The position numbers and the translations under genes are program-made. Shown here piece by piece: positions 5,110 to 12,747 of a stretch of DNA of 19,464 nt. The stretch is from TMED27 sp037969235 (GTDB lineage Bacteria; Pseudomonadota; Alphaproteobacteria; Micavibrionales; Micavibrionaceae). The stretch is from positions 1 to 19,464 of the forward strand of contig JBBKXA010000075.1 in assembly GCA_037969235.1 (NCBI GenBank). Reading direction: 5' to 3'. The notes under the pieces were generated by a model. That model was not told the DNA's origin. It saw only the letters and a program-made list of their open reading frames with translations, and ran no database searches. Numbering within the stretch: position 1 is the first letter of the stretch; every line of letters starts with the position of its first letter.

Positions 5110-8100
5110 ATGAATATCAAAAAAATAATTCGCCGTACATGCTTGATCGCTGTAGAAAGCCTCGCGGTTTTATTGGTGCTGGCGGTTATTGGTGGTGGAT
5201 TTTTGATGTGGCGGTTGTTGTCTGGCCCTATGGATATGGAATTTGCGCGCGGAGCGATTGAAAATGCACTGTATGATGAGCAAAGCGGTATGCATGTGCA
5301 AATGGGCAAGATTGTTTTTGCATGGCCTAAATTAAATGAGCCATTGTTGCTCGGATTGCAGGACGCAAAAATTCTATCGCGTGAGGGTAGTATTGTCGCG
5401 TCGATTGATGAAGCTGCAATTGGTGTGCATAAAGGTCAATTGTTATTAGGGCGCGTGCGGCCTACGGCGTTGATAATATCTAAACCATCGTTGAGTTTAA
5501 TTCGTCACACGGACGGCACATATGATATTGGTGTGGCAGATATGAAGAATTTTGGCCCGCCTAAGCCCAATAAGGCCGACGAAGTGCGCGGCGATATTAT
5601 CGAAGAAATTTTACAAAGTTTGAGCAATTCGGGTGAGGACAAGATAAGTTCTTCACGCTCATCCATATTGGCCTATATGAAGAGTTTTGAAATTCGTGAT
5701 GCCATAATTTTGATGGATGACCGCATTTCAGAAATTGCGTGGATATTGCCACAAACCAACGCGATGATTGAGCGAGATAAAAAGGCGTTGCGCGCTGAGA
5801 TGTCGGTTAATTTTACAGATGGCGCTACGAATGAGACTTTTATTCGGCCAAATTTGCGTATTAATGGTGAAATGGATTTAGGTAATCGTGATGTGGGTTT
5901 CAGTGTAGTGCTGGAGCGTTTTGGCATGTCGTTGATTGGGGATAAGGTCCCTGAGCTGCCGCTTTTAACTTCTCCTAATGTTGTTTTGGATGCGGATATT
6001 CGCGGGCAATATGATGCGCAAAACCAGATGCTTACGATTATTGATAGTTATATCAAAGCGGATGATGCGAAAGTTGATATAGAAACGTTACTGCGCGTTT
6101 CTAAAGATGCAATTATTGGTGATGTATTTGTGGGTATTGACGCGCTAGATCAAGTGGCAATTGCACCGCTTTGGCCGTTAGCTTTGGCGGAGGATAATAG
6201 CAAGAAGTGGGTTGTCGATAATTTGAGCGAGGGGCTGTTTTATAATGCTAACGCTACGGCGAGTATTAATATTTCCCTAAACGATGAGGGGCAATGGGAT
6301 GTGGCGTTAGATCAGGTGATTGCGGAATTTGAATTTAGCGGGATGAGTATTGATTATCGATCACCGTTGAAGGCTGTGTCTCAGGCGAGTGGAAATGGTG
6401 CCTTTGATTTAAAAAACGATACGCTGAGTATCGATGTTGAATCAGCAAAGCTTGTGGATATGGATATCACCGCGGGGGATTTGCAATTTAAAGATATTGT
6501 TAAAGTGGGCGGTGGTGAAGCGGATATGAATATCAAGCTTAATGGCCCGTTTAAGACGGTATTAAATTATATTAAAGATGAGCCGATCTCGGTGGATATG
6601 GATACGGATATGTCGCGCGTAAGTGGGACGAGTGATGTTGTCGTTGCGCTTAAGTTTCCATTGTCTGAGGATATAAAAATCGAGGATGTGTTGATTGATA
6701 TTAGCGGGTCTTTGAGTCAGCTCACTTTGCCAGAGGCGGTTGGGAAGTTGGATTTGACAGGAGGGCCGTTCGATGTGCGGGTTAAGGATAATACGCTCAA
6801 TGTTAAAGGCACAGGGCAATTAGACGGGCAAACAGCGAGGGTTGAATATACCGAGCATTTAAGCGCAGCGGGGAAGGCGTTTTCGTCGCAAGCTGTTGCA
6901 AATGTGACGGTAAGCCCTCAAATGCGCGAGAAGTTTGGCATGGATTTGAGCGATTTTCTTGAGGGATCGGCGGCGGTGGATGTTACTTATACTGATTTTG
7001 GGGGTGGACGCGCAGAGGCTCAGGTAGCTGCTGATCTTACGGCGGCGCGGCTATTTGTGAAGCCGTTTAAATATGAGAAGGCCGTTGGAATTGCGGGGCG
7101 TTCGACGCTTAAGGCGATATTGAAAGATGGGGATTTGGTGGAAATTCGCGGGTTGAAGGGGAGTGCGCCAGAGTTAAGTGTAGATGATGCGACTATATTT
7201 TTTAAGCAAGTGAATGGCGAAACTGCGCTCTCTTCGGGGCAAGTGGCGGCTTTTGCTGTGGGAAAAACGCGAGGAAGCGGGGCGTTTGAGATAGATAATT
7301 CCGGGTTGGTGAAGTTGAATATGAAAGGCGCGATGCTGGATTTACGGCCTTTTCTTGATAAAGAAAAGCGCGATAAAAATACGCCTTATGACGCGCCGTC
7401 GATGCAAATTTCGGCGAGTGCGGATATTTTTCTGACGTCGGGTGATGAAAGTGTGCAATTTGGAAAAATTTATGCGGATATTAGCGATAAGGGCGCATTT
7501 AAGCAGTTAGAGCTGGATGCTGTAACGGGCAAAAGCCGCGATGGTGGGGATTTATATTTTCGCTTGAAGCCTAATGGGGCGGGCAAGCAGGTGTTTCGTT
7601 TGGAGGCGGATAATGCCGGTGCGACGCTTAAGGCGTTTGGGCTATATGATGATGTGCGTGGTGGAAAACTGGTTATTAATGGTAGCCCGATTGCGGGCGG
7701 TGCGGCGAATGACCGCACATTGACGGGCAAGGCGGAGATGACGGATTTTCGGGTGGTTAACACGCCGTCATTGGCGAAGTTGTTAAGTGTTTTGTCGTTG
7801 CCTGGTTTGTTGCAGAATTTGAATGGGAATGGGTTGGTCTTTACGAAAATGGAGGCTGATTTTGATTGGCTGTTTGGTGAAGATGGTTATGTGTTTATGG
7901 TGCGCGAAGGGCGGACTTCGGGGAATGCTTTGGGGCTGACATTTGATGGCAGTATGAACATGGCGCTTGGGTTGATGGATATTCGCGGTACAGTTATTCC
8001 ACTGTCGGGGGTGAATGATTTGATCGGCAATATTCCGTTGATTGGGGATATTTTGACGGGTGGGACGGGGGCTTTGTTTGCCGCGACTTATACGATGAAG

Positions 8101-8190
8101 GGCGAGAGTAAAAACCCTAAGGTTTCGGTGAATCCGCTATCGGTGATTACGCCGGGGATTTTGCGCCGTGTTTTGTTTGAGCAGGATTAA
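5110..8190 (+). CDS. AsmA-like/DUF3971 envelope protein (YhdP-type)
   Basis: A 1026-residue protein with an N-terminal basic stretch and one membrane helix (about residues 10-36), followed by a long periplasmic part of repeated short beta strands, the build expected for the AsmA/TamB/YhdP group of lipid-transfer proteins that bridge inner and outer membrane. The segment IDEAAIGVHKGQLLLGRVRP near residues 97-116 resembles DUF3971 N-terminal regions. The last 150 residues contain the most recognisable part, an AsmA-like C-terminal domain: TPSLAKLLSVLSLPGLL, GDILTGGTGALFAATYTMKG and NPKVSVNPLSVITPGILRRV. Family members are thought to help phospholipids reach the outer membrane; which subgroup this is cannot be decided by eye. 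No lipobox is visible. It converges on tyrS with two bases between the stop codons. Confidence 0.88.
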   Translation: MNIKKIIRRTCLIAVESLAVLLVLAVIGGGFLMWRLLSGPMDMEFARGAIENALYDEQSGMHVQMGKIVFAWPKLNEPLLLGLQDAKILSREGSIVASIDEAAIGVHKGQLLLGRVRPTALIISKPSLSLIRHTDGTYDIGVADMKNFGPPKPNKADEVRGDIIEEILQSLSNSGEDKISSSRSSILAYMKSFEIRDAIILMDDRISEIAWILPQTNAMIERDKKALRAEMSVNFTDGATNETFIRPNLRINGEMDLGNRDVGFSVVLERFGMSLIGDKVPELPLLTSPNVVLDADIRGQYDAQNQMLTIIDSYIKADDAKVDIETLLRVSKDAIIGDVFVGIDALDQVAIAPLWPLALAEDNSKKWVVDNLSEGLFYNANATASINISLNDEGQWDVALDQVIAEFEFSGMSIDYRSPLKAVSQASGNGAFDLKNDTLSIDVESAKLVDMDITAGDLQFKDIVKVGGGEADMNIKLNGPFKTVLNYIKDEPISVDMDTDMSRVSGTSDVVVALKFPLSEDIKIEDVLIDISGSLSQLTLPEAVGKLDLTGGPFDVRVKDNTLNVKGTGQLDGQTARVEYTEHLSAAGKAFSSQAVANVTVSPQMREKFGMDLSDFLEGSAAVDVTYTDFGGGRAEAQVAADLTAARLFVKPFKYEKAVGIAGRSTLKAILKDGDLVEIRGLKGSAPELSVDDATIFFKQVNGETALSSGQVAAFAVGKTRGSGAFEIDNSGLVKLNMKGAMLDLRPFLDKEKRDKNTPYDAPSMQISASADIFLTSGDESVQFGKIYADISDKGAFKQLELDAVTGKSRDGGDLYFRLKPNGAGKQVFRLEADNAGATLKAFGLYDDVRGGKLVINGSPIAGGAANDRTLTGKAEMTDFRVVNTPSLAKLLSVLSLPGLLQNLNGNGLVFTKMEADFDWLFGEDGYVFMVREGRTSGNALGLTFDGSMNMALGLMDIRGTVIPLSGVNDLIGNIPLIGDILTGGTGALFAATYTMKGESKNPKVSVNPLSVITPGILRRVLFEQD

Positions 8191-8192
8191 TA

Positions 8193-9446
8193 TTATGATA
8201 CACGCACGAGGGCGTGTTTCTTTTTACCGGCGGAGAGTTTGATGTAGCCTTCGGAGGTGAAGATTTCGTTGTTGACGTTGAGTTCCTGATCGTCGATTTT
8301 TTTATCGTTTATGCGCGCGCCGCCGCCTTTGATGAGGCGTTTGGCTTCGCCTTTGGATTCAGTGAGGCCGCTTTCGACGAAGAGATCGAGGATGTTGATG
8401 CCGTTTTCAAAACGTGACGTGTCGATTTGTATTGAGGGGAGGTCATCGCCGATGCTGCCTTGTTCGAAGACTTTGGCGGCGGTGTTTTGGGCGTCTAGGG
8501 CGGCGGGTTCGCCGTGGCAGAGCTTGGTGGTTTCGAAGGCGAGGATCTTTTTCGCTTCGTTGATGTCGGCGCCTTGGAGAGCTTCGAGTTTTTTGATCTC
8601 GTCCATGGGCAGGATTGTGAAGAGTTTGAGGAATTTGCCGACGTCGGCGTCTTCGGTGTTGCGCCAATATTGGTAGTAATCATAGGGGCTGAGTTTTTCC
8701 GCGTTGAGCCATACCGCGCCATCGGCGGTTTTGCCCATCTTCGCGCCGCTGGCGGTGGTGAGGAGCGGGGAGGTGAGGGCGAAGACTTGCGCGGATTCGG
8801 TGCGGCGCGCCAGTTCAACGCCGTTAATAATATTGCCCCATTGGTCTGAGCCGCCCATTTGCAGGATTGTGCCGTGGCGTTTATGGAGTTCGCAAAAGTC
8901 ATACGCTTGCAGGATCATGTAGTTAAATTCCAGGAAGCTCAAATTTTGTTCGCGTTCTAAGCGGAGTTTTACGCTGTCGAATGTCATCATGCGGTTGATG
9001 CTGAAATGGGGGCCGTAATCGCGGAGGAAATCGATGTAGTTGATGTCTTTGAGCCAGTCATTGTTGTTCACCATGAGCGCATCGGTTTTGCCTTCGCCGT
9101 ATTTTAAATATTTGGTGAAAATTTGTTTGATGCCTTCGATGTTGGCGTTGATGCCGTCATCGTCCAGCATCTTGCGGCTTTCGTCTTTGCCCGATGGATC
9201 GCCGACTTTTGTGGTGCTGCCGCCCATGAGGGTGATAGGTTTGTGACCTGATTGTTGAAACCAATACAGCATCATAATTTGCACGAGGGAGCCGACATGC
9301 AAGGAATCCGCTGTGGCATCGAAGCCGATATAGGCGCTATGGGTTGAGCCGTCGGTGAGTTTTGCGTCTAGCCCTTCGAAATCGCTGCATTGATGGATGA
9401 AGCCGCGTTCGGTGAGGGTGTTTAAAAAATCGGATTTGTATGTCAT
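8193..9446 (-). CDS. tyrS: Tyrosyl-tRNA synthetase
   Basis: Class I aminoacyl-tRNA synthetase that charges tRNA-Tyr. The 417-residue product has YIGFDATADSLHVGSLVQI with the HIGH-equivalent HVGS at 50-53, the Tyr-binding segment LQMGGSDQWGNI near 195-206, the KMSKS-equivalent KMGKT at 236-240, and a C-terminal S4 RNA-binding domain from about 355 (FVESGLTESKGEAKRLIKGGGARI). Length and order match bacterial TyrS of the TyrRS-F type. The ATG at 9444-9446 has no Shine-Dalgarno, but a TATAGT box ends seven bases before it, suggesting a leaderless transcript. The 3' end carries the terminator of the convergent AsmA-like gene inside the coding sequence. Confidence 0.97.
   Translation of the reverse strand: MTYKSDFLNTLTERGFIHQCSDFEGLDAKLTDGSTHSAYIGFDATADSLHVGSLVQIMMLYWFQQSGHKPITLMGGSTTKVGDPSGKDESRKMLDDDGINANIEGIKQIFTKYLKYGEGKTDALMVNNNDWLKDINYIDFLRDYGPHFSINRMMTFDSVKLRLEREQNLSFLEFNYMILQAYDFCELHKRHGTILQMGGSDQWGNIINGVELARRTESAQVFALTSPLLTTASGAKMGKTADGAVWLNAEKLSPYDYYQYWRNTEDADVGKFLKLFTILPMDEIKKLEALQGADINEAKKILAFETTKLCHGEPAALDAQNTAAKVFEQGSIGDDLPSIQIDTSRFENGINILDLFVESGLTESKGEAKRLIKGGGARINDKKIDDQELNVNNEIFTSEGYIKLSAGKKKHALVRVS
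8200..8225 (+). terminator. Terminator of AsmA-like gene, inside tyrS
   Basis: ACACGC (8200-8205) and GCGTGT (8212-8217) form a six-pair GC-rich stem with a six-base loop, followed by TTCTTTTT on the plus strand. It begins ten bases after the AsmA-like stop and lies wholly in the last codons of tyrS (the KKKHALVRVS region), the only place available as the genes are two bases apart. Confidence 0.65.
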
Positions 9447-9452
9447 GAAAAT

Positions 9453-9482
9453 ACTATAACCACGAAGATGCTAAGCGACCAA
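9453..9482 (-). promoter_or_regulatory. Predicted tyrS promoter (leaderless start)
   Basis: On the minus strand TTGGTC (9477-9482) and TATAGT (9453-9458) are 18 bases apart. Transcription would begin about seven bases after the -10 box, at or next to the A of the tyrS ATG (9446). The absence of a Shine-Dalgarno agrees with this. Confidence 0.45.
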
Positions 9483-9498
9483 GAAAATAAATTGTGTT

Positions 9499-9819
9499 TT
9501 ATTCGGGTGAGGGCGGATCAACATTATCGTTGGTCTCGTTTTGCATGGAAGTGGGTTTGGAAAAGAGGTCTTTTAGTGCGTTTGCAGAGTATACAATTCC
9601 AACACCTGAAGTCGCGCCTACAACGGCCCCCCATATTGGCATTAAGCTTTTTGCAGCTGGTTCTAAATCATTTGACCATAGAGATATGCTCCGGCTAACG
9701 AGGTTGTTGCAATGACGCTACACGCAACAGGGTGTTTTAAAACGCTGTCACGCGCCATTTCGCAAAAAGTCTTGCAAAATTGAGAAGGGCTCATTTTATA
9801 GGGGGGCTTTTTTTAACAT
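9499..9819 (-). pseudogene. Broken small two-helix membrane protein gene
   Basis: The minus strand has a very good start, AAGGAG (9827-9832) seven bases before ATG (9817-9819), but that frame stops after seven codons (MLKKAPL). From 9794 another frame gives a 43-residue protein-like stretch (MSPSQFCKTFCEMARDSVL, then a hydrophobic helix ending AGAYLYGQMI) that stops at 9663-9665. A third stretch, in the original frame, continues with DLEPAAKSLMPIWGAVVGAT, another hydrophobic segment, and a polar tail ending DNVDPPSPE at 9499-9501. Joined, they make one roughly 106-residue protein with two membrane segments. The likely slip sites are the A7/C6 run at 9800-9814 and the A run near 9672, one extra base and one missing base, which cancel. 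I recognise no family. It may be a decayed gene, a sequencing error in homopolymers, or frameshift-controlled. Plus-strand frames here look like shadows. Confidence 0.55.
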
Positions 9820-9852
9820 TTAATATCTCCTTGATCTGTAATTATGAATACA

Positions 9853-9881
9853 TAAATAGATAATTAAATTGTTTCTTGCAA
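9853..9881 (-). promoter_or_regulatory. Candidate promoter of the small membrane protein gene
   Basis: On the minus strand TTGCAA (9876-9881) and TATTTA (9853-9858) are 17 bases apart, about 34 bases upstream of the ATG at 9819 and in an AT-rich stretch. It is a tentative sigma-70 match. Confidence 0.3.
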
Positions 9882-9927
9882 GGCTTTATTTTCTTGGCGG
9901 GGTTGGCGCTTGGTGGTTAAATGGGGC

Positions 9928-10998
9928 ATGAGCAATAAAATATATAAAGCAATTGGGTTAATGTCGGGGACTTCGTTGGATGGGCATATTGATGTGGCGT
10001 TGATTGAAACTGATGGGCAGGGCTATGTGAATGCGTTGGGATTTTACGCGCATCCTTATGATCGTAGTGTTCGTGATGCGGTGCGGTCGTGTTTTGGCAA
10101 GCGCGAGGGGGATGAGCAAACGCGGGCGGCTGAGGATTTGGTTACTGATGTGCATATTGAGGCGGTGAAGGCTTCGGGTTTTCGAGCAGATATGGTCGGG
10201 TTTCATGGGCAGACGATTACGCATGATCCCGAACGTGGTTTTACTTGGCAATTGGGCGATGGAGCGCGAATGGCCAAGGCATTGGGTATGAGCGTGGTCA
10301 ATGATTTTCGTACTGCGGATATGCGTGCGGGTGGACAAGGCGCGCCGCTTGCGCCGTTGTTTCATCAGGCGATTTTTTCAGGGCATGAAAAACCGTTAGT
10401 GGTTTTGAATTTGGGCGGTGTGGCAAATGTGACTTATTTAGGTGAGGACAGCGAGTTGATTGCGTTTGATACGGGCCCTGCGAATGCGATTATGGACGAT
10501 GTTATGCGCATATATGGCGGGGCTGATTATGATGCGAATGGGGTTGTGGCTTCGACGGGGCAAGCGGATTTGAAAGCGATAGAAGATTTTCTGGCGCATC
10601 CATACTTTGCGCAAAAGCCGCCGAAATCACTGGACCGCGATGCGTTCAAAAATGTGATGGATTCTTTGCCGCCTGCGCTGCCTGATGCGATGGCGACGCT
10701 GGCGATGATGAGTTGTGATTCTATCCTTAAAGCTTTGGAGCATTTTCCAGTGATGCCGAAGAGATGGTATGTGTGCGGTGGTGGACGGCATAATCATTTT
10801 ATTATGAACACCTTATCGGGCATGCTTGATAATGCGGATGTATTGAATATTGATGGTGCGGGATGGGATGGTGATGCGATTGAGGCACAATGTTTTGGAT
10901 ATCTGGCCGTGCGCAGTTTGTATAAATTGCCCCTTAGTCAGCCTTCGACGACAGGAGTTTCAGAGGCCATTACTGGCGGGGTTATGCATCAGCCATGA
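9928..10998 (+). CDS. anmK: Anhydro-N-acetylmuramic acid kinase
   Basis: AnmK phosphorylates and opens 1,6-anhydro-MurNAc, released by cell-wall turnover, to MurNAc-6-phosphate, feeding peptidoglycan recycling. The 356-residue product has the ATP-binding GLMSGTSLDG at 10-19, GFHGQTI at 91-97, NLGGVANVTY, the catalytic Asp181 in AFDTGPANAIMDD, VCGGGRHNHF, and GWDGDAIEAQCFGYLAVRSL near the end, all in family order. Length is slightly below the usual 365-370. The ATG at 9928 is chosen because MSNKIYKAIGLMSGTSLDG fits the family; an alternative TTG at 9910 would add six residues. The stop overlaps the tsaC start as ATGA. Its position upstream and divergent from tyrS is common in alphaproteobacteria. 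Confidence 0.95.
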   Translation: MSNKIYKAIGLMSGTSLDGHIDVALIETDGQGYVNALGFYAHPYDRSVRDAVRSCFGKREGDEQTRAAEDLVTDVHIEAVKASGFRADMVGFHGQTITHDPERGFTWQLGDGARMAKALGMSVVNDFRTADMRAGGQGAPLAPLFHQAIFSGHEKPLVVLNLGGVANVTYLGEDSELIAFDTGPANAIMDDVMRIYGGADYDANGVVASTGQADLKAIEDFLAHPYFAQKPPKSLDRDAFKNVMDSLPPALPDAMATLAMMSCDSILKALEHFPVMPKRWYVCGGGRHNHFIMNTLSGMLDNADVLNIDGAGWDGDAIEAQCFGYLAVRSLYKLPLSQPSTTGVSEAITGGVMHQP

Positions 10999-11990
10999 TT
11001 AAAGCACCGACACCTGAAGTTATTGCGCAGGCTGCTGATATACTATTATCAGGCGGGATAGTTGGGATGCCAACGGAGACGGTTTATGGTTTGGCGGGTA
11101 ATGCGTTGAGTGATGATGCGGTGCTCAAAATATTTGCGGCGAAGAATCGGCCTGCGATTAATCCGTTGATTATTCATGTGGCGAATGAGGCGATGGCGGC
11201 GCAATACGTAGAGGTAAACGATACGGCGCGTTTGATATTTAAAAATTTTTGGCCAGGAGCTTTGACCGTAATTTTGCCGCAAGTATCGAATTGCGGCGTA
11301 TCGCAATATGCGAGTGCGGGGTTGGATACGCTGGCGGTGCGGATGCCAGCACATAATGTGGCGATGGATTTGATTAGTGCGGCGGGAGTTCCGTTGGCGG
11401 CGCCGAGTGCGAATTTATCGGGGAGTATTAGCCCGACTACACCTGCGCATGTGCATGCTTCATTGGGTGATAAGGTAGATATGATATTAGCTGCGGGGCG
11501 TTGCGCGGTGGGGGTGGAATCTACGGTTTTGGATTTGAGCGGTGATGTGCCTGTGGTGTTGCGGTGCGGTGCGGTGAGCGCGGCGCAGATTGGTGATGTT
11601 TTGGGCTTAGCGGTTGCTGTGTATGAAGAGGATGGCGCAGAGAGTGCGCTTAAATCACCTAAATCTCCGGGGATGTTGTTAAAGCATTATGCGCCTAAAA
11701 CGCTGCTGCGAGTGAATGCGATTGATTTGGAAGCGGGGGAGGCTTTGCTTGGGTTTGGTTCGTTGAAATTTATGGGCGTTAAGGGCGGCGGCGCGGCGGT
11801 AGATTTGCCCGAGGAGTTGGTGTGTAATTTGAGCGAGAGCGGTGATTTGAATGAGGCGGCGGCGAATTTGTTTGCGATGATGCATCAGCTTGATGAAGTG
11901 GGGGCGAGGGGAATCGCGGCGATGGCGGTTCCGAATGTGGGGATTGGGTTGGCGATTAATGATCGTTTAAAACGAGCAGCTCAGCGTTAA
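10995..11990 (+). CDS. L-threonylcarbamoyladenylate synthase (Sua5-type)
   Basis: Makes threonylcarbamoyl-AMP from threonine, bicarbonate and ATP, the first step of the t6A modification at position 37 of ANN-decoding tRNAs. The 331-residue product has an N-terminal YrdC domain (about 8-195) with MPTETVYGLAG, KNRPAINPLIIHV, FWPGALTVILP, APSANLSGSISPT and GVESTVLDL, then the Sua5 linker SPGMLLKHYAPKT near 225-237 and a C-terminal Sua5 domain ending GIGLAINDRLKRAA. The additional domain makes it the long Sua5/TsaC2 form rather than short TsaC. Its ATG overlaps the anmK stop (ATGA), so translation is probably coupled; the two functions are unrelated. Its stop is one base from that of the convergent DUF2306 gene. 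Confidence 0.95.
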   Translation: MIKAPTPEVIAQAADILLSGGIVGMPTETVYGLAGNALSDDAVLKIFAAKNRPAINPLIIHVANEAMAAQYVEVNDTARLIFKNFWPGALTVILPQVSNCGVSQYASAGLDTLAVRMPAHNVAMDLISAAGVPLAAPSANLSGSISPTTPAHVHASLGDKVDMILAAGRCAVGVESTVLDLSGDVPVVLRCGAVSAAQIGDVLGLAVAVYEEDGAESALKSPKSPGMLLKHYAPKTLLRVNAIDLEAGEALLGFGSLKFMGVKGGGAAVDLPEELVCNLSESGDLNEAAANLFAMMHQLDEVGARGIAAMAVPNVGIGLAINDRLKRAAQR

Positions 11991-11991
11991 A

Positions 11992-12681
11992 TTATTGGGC
12001 TTTAGTTTTCTTCAGCCATTTTCCGCGGTGGTCGGTGTGACGGATGTAATACTCGGCGATGACGAGGAGGGGGATCCATGCAAGAAGGCTGCGCATGGCC
12101 AGGCCAGTTTCGAAATCCATCCATTGTTCACACGCTTTGAAATAAGTAATGCATTGTAATTGCATTAGACCAACGAATTTTACGTTTACGAATGCAAAGG
12201 TGAGCGCGAAGCTGCGGAGCATCCAGCGGCGGTGGGCTTTGAAATTGCGGGCGCGGATGGATGTGTAAGCTTTCCATGTAAAGACAAACCACAAGACTGC
12301 CAGTGTAGAAAAGCCGAGTTGGGTGATCCAGAATTCTTTGCTGATGGCGAGGCAGAAGCCTGTGGCGGCGCTACCCAAACATCCGATGATATAGGCTTTG
12401 CCTAGTTGGCGGTGCCATTTGAGGTAGTTATTGCGTAATTGTTCATGGAATAGAAAAGGGCCGATTATGGCGGCTGGAGTAGCAAATAAGATGTGGAAAT
12501 AAAGTAAGATATTGTTAGCGCGGTTGGACTGGAAAAACTGCGCGGCGATGGGTTTATCGCTAAATAACAATGTGCTGAAGATGAGTTCGAAGGCAAAAGG
12601 TGTGATCATAGCCACGCCGTACACAATGAAGTACCATGGCCACGGTGCGGAGAAGATGTCTGTTTTTTTTTCGTTTTTCAT
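11992..12681 (-). CDS. DUF2306 multi-pass membrane protein
   Basis: A 229-residue integral membrane protein with about six hydrophobic segments (roughly 14-38, 58-78, 95-113, 119-140, 156-175 and 196-212). The features typical of DUF2306 are present: a His in the second helix (YFHILFATPAAIIGPFLF), KWHRQLGKAYI near 88-97, and AHRRWMLRSFALTFAFVNVKF from 149. The repeated conserved histidines suggest a heme or metal site in the membrane, but the function of the family is not established. No clear Shine-Dalgarno precedes the ATG at 12681. The gene diverges from the epimerase across a 66-bp gap holding a 15-bp palindrome, and converges on tsaC with one base between stops, leaving no room for a separate terminator. 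Confidence 0.85.
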   Translation of the reverse strand: MKNEKKTDIFSAPWPWYFIVYGVAMITPFAFELIFSTLLFSDKPIAAQFFQSNRANNILLYFHILFATPAAIIGPFLFHEQLRNNYLKWHRQLGKAYIIGCLGSAATGFCLAISKEFWITQLGFSTLAVLWFVFTWKAYTSIRARNFKAHRRWMLRSFALTFAFVNVKFVGLMQLQCITYFKACEQWMDFETGLAMRSLLAWIPLLVIAEYYIRHTDHRGKWLKKTKAQ

Positions 12682-12692
12682 ATTATTTTACG

Positions 12693-12707
12693 AATTGATT
12701 TTCAATT
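12693..12707. promoter_or_regulatory. 15-bp palindrome in divergent gap
   Basis: AATTGA (12693-12698) and TCAATT (12702-12707) are perfect inverted copies around TTT. It sits between the divergent DUF2306 and epimerase starts, a usual place for an operator. AT-rich palindromes of this size may occur by chance. Confidence 0.3.
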
Positions 12708-12747
12708 ACCGCTTGTATCTATTGTAGCGCAGGATTAAAAAAAACCT

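Noticed and set aside
8443..8922. Several overlapping ORFs inside tyrS on both strands, some rich in arginine
   Set aside because: They are shadows produced by strong codon bias of tyrS; low complexity and no start signals.
9468..9715. Two plus-strand ORFs (76 and 73 codons) between tyrS and anmK
   Set aside because: The minus strand shows much more protein-like segments and a strong ribosome binding site; these are probably its shadows.
9910..9927. TTG start for anmK
   Set aside because: It is six codons upstream of an ATG that fits the family N terminus; no Shine-Dalgarno supports it.
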